From Pseudomonas sp. TH31 (GTDB taxonomy: Bacteria > Pseudomonadota > Gammaproteobacteria > Pseudomonadales > Pseudomonadaceae), in the NCBI RefSeq assembly GCF_016650815.1, contig NZ_JAEKEZ010000002.1:1-49524 (forward strand): a stretch of 49,524 nt of DNA, written 5' to 3'. Numbering within the stretch: position 1 is the stretch's first letter; each line of letters starts with the position of its first letter. Below the pieces are notes generated by a model, which did no database searches, had not been told where the DNA came from, and saw nothing but the letters and a program-made list of their open reading frames with translations. Positions 45,391 to 49,524 of the stretch are shown here, one piece after another. Both the position numbers and the translations under genes were made by a program.

Positions 45391-46155
45391 ATGACCACAT
45401 TCAGAACCTACGTCATCACGGGCACCGCCTCCGGCATTGGTCGTGCGACACGACAGTTGCTCGAATCACAGGGCCATCGAGTTATCGGCGCCGACTTGCG
45501 CGATGCCGAGATCATTGCCGACCTGTCCACCGCCGAGGGTCGGCAAACCTTGGTCGAGCAAGCCACGCAACTGAGTGAAGGCGTGGTCGACGGTGTACTG
45601 GCGGTGGCCGGTGTCGACCTTGCCGGACCTGCGACGGTGGCGATCAATTACTACGGTGCACTGGCGACGCTGGAGGGCTTGCGCCCGCTGCTGCTCAAGT
45701 CCCGTGAGCCACGTGCAGTGGCGGTGTCATCGATTGTGTCGATCCACCCGGTCGACCAACTGATGGTCGATGCCATGCTCGACGGCACCGAAGCCCAAGC
45801 CAGACTCCGTGCCCAAGAGGCGCCTTACGCCTATGCCAGCACCAAACAAGCCTTGTCGCGCTGGATTCGCCGCGTCGCGCTGAACGCCGAATGGGCCGGT
45901 GCCGGGATCCCCTTGAACGCCATCGCGCCGGGGCTGGTCAAGACTGAAATGCTCTCGCACCTGTTCGAGGATCAGGCCACCAGGGACCGAATCAACGCCG
46001 GCTGCCCGATGCCGTTGAAAGGTCCTTACGAACCCAACGCAGCGGCTGAACTGCTGGCGTTTCTGGCCAGCGAAAAGAATGGCCACATGACGGGCCAGAC
46101 GATCTTCATCGACGGTGGCGCCGATGTGGCGTTGCGGGGCGATTCGGTCTGGTAG
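45391..46155 (+). CDS. Short-chain dehydrogenase/reductase
   Basis: 254 aa, classical SDR. Cofactor motif ITGTASGIGRATRQLLESQG near the N-terminus, Ser in VAVSSIVSIHPVDQ, catalytic Tyr/Lys in APYAYASTKQALSRW, and NAIAPGLVKTEM. The C-terminal GGADV and FIDGG region is typical. It resembles 3-alpha-hydroxysteroid-dehydrogenase-like SDRs (hydroxysteroid/carbonyl), but the substrate is unknown. AGAGGT lies 4 bases before ATG. It begins 138 bases after the radical SAM gene and is probably separate from that operon. Confidence 0.85.
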   Translation: MTTFRTYVITGTASGIGRATRQLLESQGHRVIGADLRDAEIIADLSTAEGRQTLVEQATQLSEGVVDGVLAVAGVDLAGPATVAINYYGALATLEGLRPLLLKSREPRAVAVSSIVSIHPVDQLMVDAMLDGTEAQARLRAQEAPYAYASTKQALSRWIRRVALNAEWAGAGIPLNAIAPGLVKTEMLSHLFEDQATRDRINAGCPMPLKGPYEPNAAAELLAFLASEKNGHMTGQTIFIDGGADVALRGDSVW

Positions 46156-46257
46156 CGGACAGCATTTTGCGGCGGGTGGCCCGGTAATCGATGGACTAGA
46201 CTGCTAACGCCGTCTTCAGGCCAAGAGCACTCAATATTGCCCAGAAAAAGCAGGCGC

Positions 46258-47022
46258 ATGCCACGAATCCTGGTGTACATCCTCGTATCGATTGCAGCCG
46301 TGTACTTGCTGCTCTGTGCAGCGCTGTTCGTGTTTCAGCGCGCCCTGATTTACTTCCCCCAACCCAGCACCATCGAGACACCGGATACGTTGCTCAAACT
46401 GTCGGTTAGCGACGCGGACCTGCAGGTATCCGTCAGGCCACACGTGGGCCCCAAGGCGTTGATCTATTTCGGTGGCAATGCCGAGGACGTCTCTCGAAAC
46501 CTGCCGTCGTTTTCCCAGGCGTTCCCGGACGAGGCGATCTATCTGCTGCATTACCGAGGCTTCGGAGGAAGCTCGGGATCACCTTCCGAGGAAGCGATTG
46601 CCCGTGATGCGCTTGATTTGTTTGACCGGGTCTACGCCGAACATCCGCAGGTTGCCGTGGTCGGTCGCAGCCTCGGCACCGGCGTTGCGATCCGCCTCGC
46701 CAGTCAACGCCCGGCCACGCGCCTGATCCTGATCACGCCCTACAACAGCCTTCTGCAAATCGCTGTGCGCCAGTACCCGATGTTTCCGGTGCAGTGGTTG
46801 TTGAAGGACACGTTTGATTCCGGGCGGTACGCCACTCACATCAGCGTGCCGACCCTGTTGATCATGGCGGAACACGATGAGGTGATACCGCGGGTGAGCA
46901 CGGAGCGGCTCTATGGGCAGTTCACTCCGGGTGTGGCAACGCTGAAGGTCATCAACGGCGTGGGGCACAATTCGATCTCCGAGAGCCCCGAGTACCTCAA
47001 GTTGATAGGCGCCCAGTTGTGA
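46258..47022 (+). CDS. Membrane-anchored alpha/beta hydrolase (BEM46/YfhR-like)
   Basis: 254 aa. An uncleaved N-terminal anchor (ILVYILVSIAAVYLLLCAAL) is followed by FQRALIYFPQP, common in this group. The hydrolase core has LLHYRGFGGSSGSPSEEAIA, nucleophile Ser in VVGRSLGTGVAIRLAS, acid Asp in MAEHDEVIPRVSTE and His in NGVGHNSISE. It likely faces the periplasm. Substrate unknown. Confidence 0.8.
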   Translation: MPRILVYILVSIAAVYLLLCAALFVFQRALIYFPQPSTIETPDTLLKLSVSDADLQVSVRPHVGPKALIYFGGNAEDVSRNLPSFSQAFPDEAIYLLHYRGFGGSSGSPSEEAIARDALDLFDRVYAEHPQVAVVGRSLGTGVAIRLASQRPATRLILITPYNSLLQIAVRQYPMFPVQWLLKDTFDSGRYATHISVPTLLIMAEHDEVIPRVSTERLYGQFTPGVATLKVINGVGHNSISESPEYLKLIGAQL

Positions 47023-47069
47023 GTGCGGTTGTGAACTGTCCGCACCCACCGCGTTGAAAATCGATCCCT

Positions 47070-47180
47070 GTAGGAGCTGCCGAAGGCTCGGGCCGCGTTC
47101 GGACGATCTTTTGATCTGGTTTTATAAAAAAGACAACGTCAAAAGATCGTCCGAACGCGGCCCAGCCTGCAGCGCTCTAC
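47070..47180. repeat. 80-bp palindromic element, long variant D
   Basis: Begins GTAGGAGCTGCCGAAGGCT and ends GCAGCGCTCTAC as in the other copies. Both inner arms carry the same extra segment, GGGCCGCGTTCGGACGATC and its complement, so the stem is preserved and lengthened. Confidence 0.9.
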
Positions 47181-47206
47181 GTTAGCCGCGTTTAGTGCCC
47201 CCGCGT

Positions 47207-47566
47207 CTAGCGTTTGCACGCCAGGCGTTGCGCCCAGTTACCGCCATTGACTCGCTGGCACTGTTCTTCGGAATCGAACTGCACATGGGCCGCGACCGGG
47301 CTGACGAGCACGTCTGCGTCCGCCAACGCCTCGGCCGTCAATTCGACCATGCGTTCGCCCTGGCCGCTGGACAATGCCTGTTGCTTTTCAGCCTCGGTAT
47401 CGAAGACCCAGATCACCCGCAGACTGGAAGGAAACTCGGCGTAATCGACCTCGTGGGTCAGCCAGCAGAAACCGACGATTTGCGCTTTGGCCGTTTCGCA
47501 GGCTTCGGTCAGGGTGGCGACCAGGCGACGTTCGATGCGGGCTTGATCGCGCTTGCTTAAAGCCAT
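47207..47566 (-). CDS. Hypothetical protein
   Basis: 119 aa beginning MALSKRDQARIERRLVATLT. The middle is FCWLTHEVDYAEFPSSLRVI followed by a helical, Gln/Glu-rich part. No signal peptide or membrane helix. I have seen similar conserved Pseudomonas proteins without function. AAGGATCAACCC precedes ATG. The codon use matches neighbours. Confidence 0.65.
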   Translation of the reverse strand: MALSKRDQARIERRLVATLTEACETAKAQIVGFCWLTHEVDYAEFPSSLRVIWVFDTEAEKQQALSSGQGERMVELTAEALADADVLVSPVAAHVQFDSEEQCQRVNGGNWAQRLACKR

Positions 47567-47673
47567 GGGTTGATCCTTGTGAGTGGCGAGGGGAAGCGCC
47601 AATCATACGATCCTGCGCGCTTGTGGCGAACACTGGTTTGTTGTCAGACAGTTTTTTGCTGTCTTTAGGGCCC

Positions 47674-47768
47674 CTTCGCGAGCAAGCCCGCTCCCACACT
47701 GGACTGTTGTCGTTCACAAACAGTATGTTCACAACCGTCCATTGTGGGAGCGGGCTTGCTCGCGAAGA
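47674..47768. repeat. Inverted REP pair
   Basis: CTTCGCGAGCAAGCCCGCTC at the left and GAGCGGGCTTGCTCGCGAAG at the right enclose about 55 bases, between two leftward genes. Confidence 0.95.
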
Positions 47769-47802
47769 CCCATTTAGCCGCCGCAAAACTATCTATTCGA
47801 CC

Positions 47803-48430
47803 TCATTTCGGCCGACGAACCGCCCGCAATTTTCCACTACCCCCGCCACCACAAAAGAACTGATCGGCACCATCGGACTCAAGCCCCGAGACGCCGACGC
47901 CTGCGGGCATCTTTACGCTTTCCAGCACCTCACCTGTCGCCGGATCAACACGCCGCAACTCACTCTCATCGCCCTCCCACGTCCCATGCCACAACGCACC
48001 TTCGACCCAGGTCACGCCGGTGACAAAACGGTTGGACTCGATGGTGCGCAGAATCGCCCGGTCTCGGGATCGATCTGATGAATCTTGCGGTCGCGGTACT
48101 CGCCGACCCACAGCGTTCCTTCGGCCCAGGTCAGCCCGGAATCACTGGGACCGGGCGCGGGGATGGTGTGCAGCACGCGACCGGTCCTGGGGTCGATTTT
48201 CTGGATGCGGTCGGCGGCGATCTGGAACAGGTGCTCACCGTCGAACGCGGTGCCGGCATCGGCAGTGACGTCGATCGAGCGCAGGGTCTGGCCGCTGGCC
48301 GGGTCGAGGGCGTTGAGTTTTCGCCGCTGGCGAACCAGACATTCTGGCCGTCCCAGCTCACGCCATGCACGGCGTCGACACCGGTAAAAGGGCCATATTC
48401 ACGGAGGATTTGGGCTGCTGAGTGTTTCAT
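47803..48430 (-). CDS. Beta-propeller protein (SMP-30/Vgb-like), two one-base frameshifts
   Basis: Restored length 209 aa. It starts MKHSAAQILREYGPFTGVDA and contains repeated blade motifs such as VHGVSWDGQNVWFASGE, SGLTWAEGTLWVGEYRDRK and VTGVTWVEGALWHGTWEGD, each followed by an IDPxTG segment. One A is missing at 48318-48321 (restores GEKLNALDPASG) and one G at 48057-48059 (restores ETGAILRTIESN). The three pieces lie in three frames. Function unknown; cytoplasmic. It is leftward, 34 bases after the regulator gene, so likely in one transcript with it. Confidence 0.7.
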
Positions 48431-48464
48431 GATGGTTTCCTCGTCACGGGTTGGTGAGGTGATC

Positions 48465-49524
48465 CTAATCACTGGGCCACGGCGCCGTGAGTAACAAAGT
48501 CGTCGCGAAACCCGGCACCGGCGGGGTCATCCAGCGCCGCGCCCGTCCGCGCCCGAATGATTGCACCTTGGCGTCGGCCGCCAGTGTGTCGAGTGCCCGT
48601 TGCACCGTGCGCTGACTGGTGCCGAGGGCCAGCGCCAGGGCGGAGCTCGACCACGATTCACCGTCGGCGAGGAAGGCAAACAGCGCGGCGAATTTTTCTT
48701 CAACGGGCCGCGCCAGTAACACGACGTCGGTTTCATCGCGCGACACCAGGGCATAGCCGCGCGGGGTCGCGGTCACGCTGGCCAGCGGCTCAAGCGCCGC
48801 ACGCAAGCGGCCGACTTCGACGCGCAACCGGGCGCGATGGGATTCATCGCTGAGCTTCAAGCGAAAGGCTCGGGCGATCAGCATTTCTCTCGGCACATCA
48901 GCGGGCCAGGCTTCAGCCAGTGCCCGGGCGATGGCAAACAGCACCGGGCGCGAGGCCAACGAGACCGACATCCCGGCGCCGCGCACGCTGTAGCGGCAGG
49001 CGTCCACCACCAGCGAGGTTGAGGCGAGCAACCTTTCTACCGCGTCCAGCAACAGCGGGCGTTCCTGACCACGGGCAATCAGTCGCGCAACAGGCGTGTT
49101 CAACACCAGAGCCGCCTGTTCGACCTCGGCACTCAGTGCCGGGATCGCCGCTTGCCGGGCGGCCTCTTCGGCTCTGGCCAGTGCCGCGCGAGCCATGTTC
49201 GATTGCAGGCGCCGCATCGCGATCCCGGCCACGACCAGCTCATGGACGGTGCGCAAGGCCGGCGGCAGTGGCGCGGGGTCAAGTTCGGCGAGCAGCTGCT
49301 GCGCGTCATCCAGCCGCCCGATCAGCAGCAGGCGCCGAATCGCCAGGTAGCGCGCATGGGCGGCGTTGACGAAATCGCCGTGGGTTTCAAGCGTCAACCG
49401 TGCCGTGTCGAGGGCCTTTACCGGCCAACCCAAATCCCGAGAGGCCAGGGCGATCTCAGCCTCGGCGACCACACACCTCGCTCGCGCCAACGCCTCTTTC
49501 GGCCCGAAGGCCCGCGCCGCCCGC
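48465..49524 (-). CDS. Winged-helix regulator, 5' end outside the window
   Basis: At least 352 aa; the frame stays open to the right edge (AARAFGPKEALARARCVV), so the TTG at 49490 is not the true start. The visible N-terminal part is TPR-like helical (ALASRDLGWPVKALDTARLT, RLLLIGRLDDAQQLLAELDP). A middle winged-helix-like region (ARLRVEVGRLRAALEPLASV, TPRGYALVSR) and a C-terminal HTH (SSSALALALGTSQRTVQRAL) follow. It may control the beta-propeller gene 34 bases downstream; the effector is unknown. Confidence 0.7.
   Translation of the reverse strand, partial: RAARAFGPKEALARARCVVAEAEIALASRDLGWPVKALDTARLTLETHGDFVNAAHARYLAIRRLLLIGRLDDAQQLLAELDPAPLPPALRTVHELVVAGIAMRRLQSNMARAALARAEEAARQAAIPALSAEVEQAALVLNTPVARLIARGQERPLLLDAVERLLASTSLVVDACRYSVRGAGMSVSLASRPVLFAIARALAEAWPADVPREMLIARAFRLKLSDESHRARLRVEVGRLRAALEPLASVTATPRGYALVSRDETDVVLLARPVEEKFAALFAFLADGESWSSSALALALGTSQRTVQRALDTLAADAKVQSFGRGRARRWMTPPVPGFATTLLLTAPWPSD

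Overview
The window looks like a chromosomal segment of a fluorescent-group Pseudomonas. Evidence: GC-rich coding with Pseudomonas-type ribosome sites, abundant REP palindromes (GTGGGAGCGGGCTTGCTCGCG), an OprD-family porin, a PtrA-like metal peptide, a czcCBA-RS-D locus and a puu/spu polyamine block.

Layout. 1-4.3 kb is accessory DNA in decay: a broken KfrA-like gene behind 22-23 bp iterons, an orphan ParS/Xre antitoxin whose RES toxin survives as about five codons, a BPSL0761-type small protein, a tyrosine recombinase that has lost the frame of its catalytic Tyr, a second KfrA-like gene and a gene apparently fused to its truncated end. 4.4-7.1 kb: two GNAT acetyltransferases, a PLDc_N membrane peptide, a broken Cys-containing secreted peptide, puuR. 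7.4-17.7 kb: polyamine uptake and gamma-glutamyl-putrescine catabolism (puuB, puuC, puuA, puuD, spuFGH, a PotF-type binding protein), interspersed with REP arrays and a palindromic element of about 80 bp. 17.8-18.7 kb: a REP array with eight units of exactly 117 bp. 18.9-23.4 kb: thpR, small genes, a lipoprotein, an OprD-type porin. 23.6-33.6 kb: metal-resistance locus (DUF2790 and PtrA-like peptides, czcA/B/C, czcR/S, czcD) with a shared 14-bp upstream motif and a MerR-type operator before czcR. 33.9-41.9 kb: lactate permease, DUF4337 protein, a DUF2955/HlyD/outer-membrane efflux trio, a membrane protein, a Tat-exported dienelactone hydrolase. 41.9-45.3 kb: a long hairpin leader, then three DUF1843 'GDL-motif' proteins and a radical SAM/SPASM enzyme. 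45.4-49.5 kb: SDR, alpha/beta hydrolase, a small protein, a broken beta-propeller protein, and a winged-helix regulator cut by the window edge.

The most interesting system is the GDL operon: three substrate-like proteins share a C-terminal motif (P-x-Y ... Q-x-A-x3-G-D/N-L-x-Q-M/L-K) beside a SPASM maturase with an added Cys4 ribbon-like tail. This resembles a ribosomal peptide/protein modification system. The modification and product are, to my knowledge, undefined.

A caution applies to the whole window. Thirteen otherwise full-length genes are interrupted by single-base indels (about 16 events, 14 of them deletions, many in short homopolymers). Restoring one or two bases gives an intact family-length protein each time. 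The even spread suggests uncorrected sequencing error more than real gene loss. I annotated restored gene spans and marked the suspected positions.
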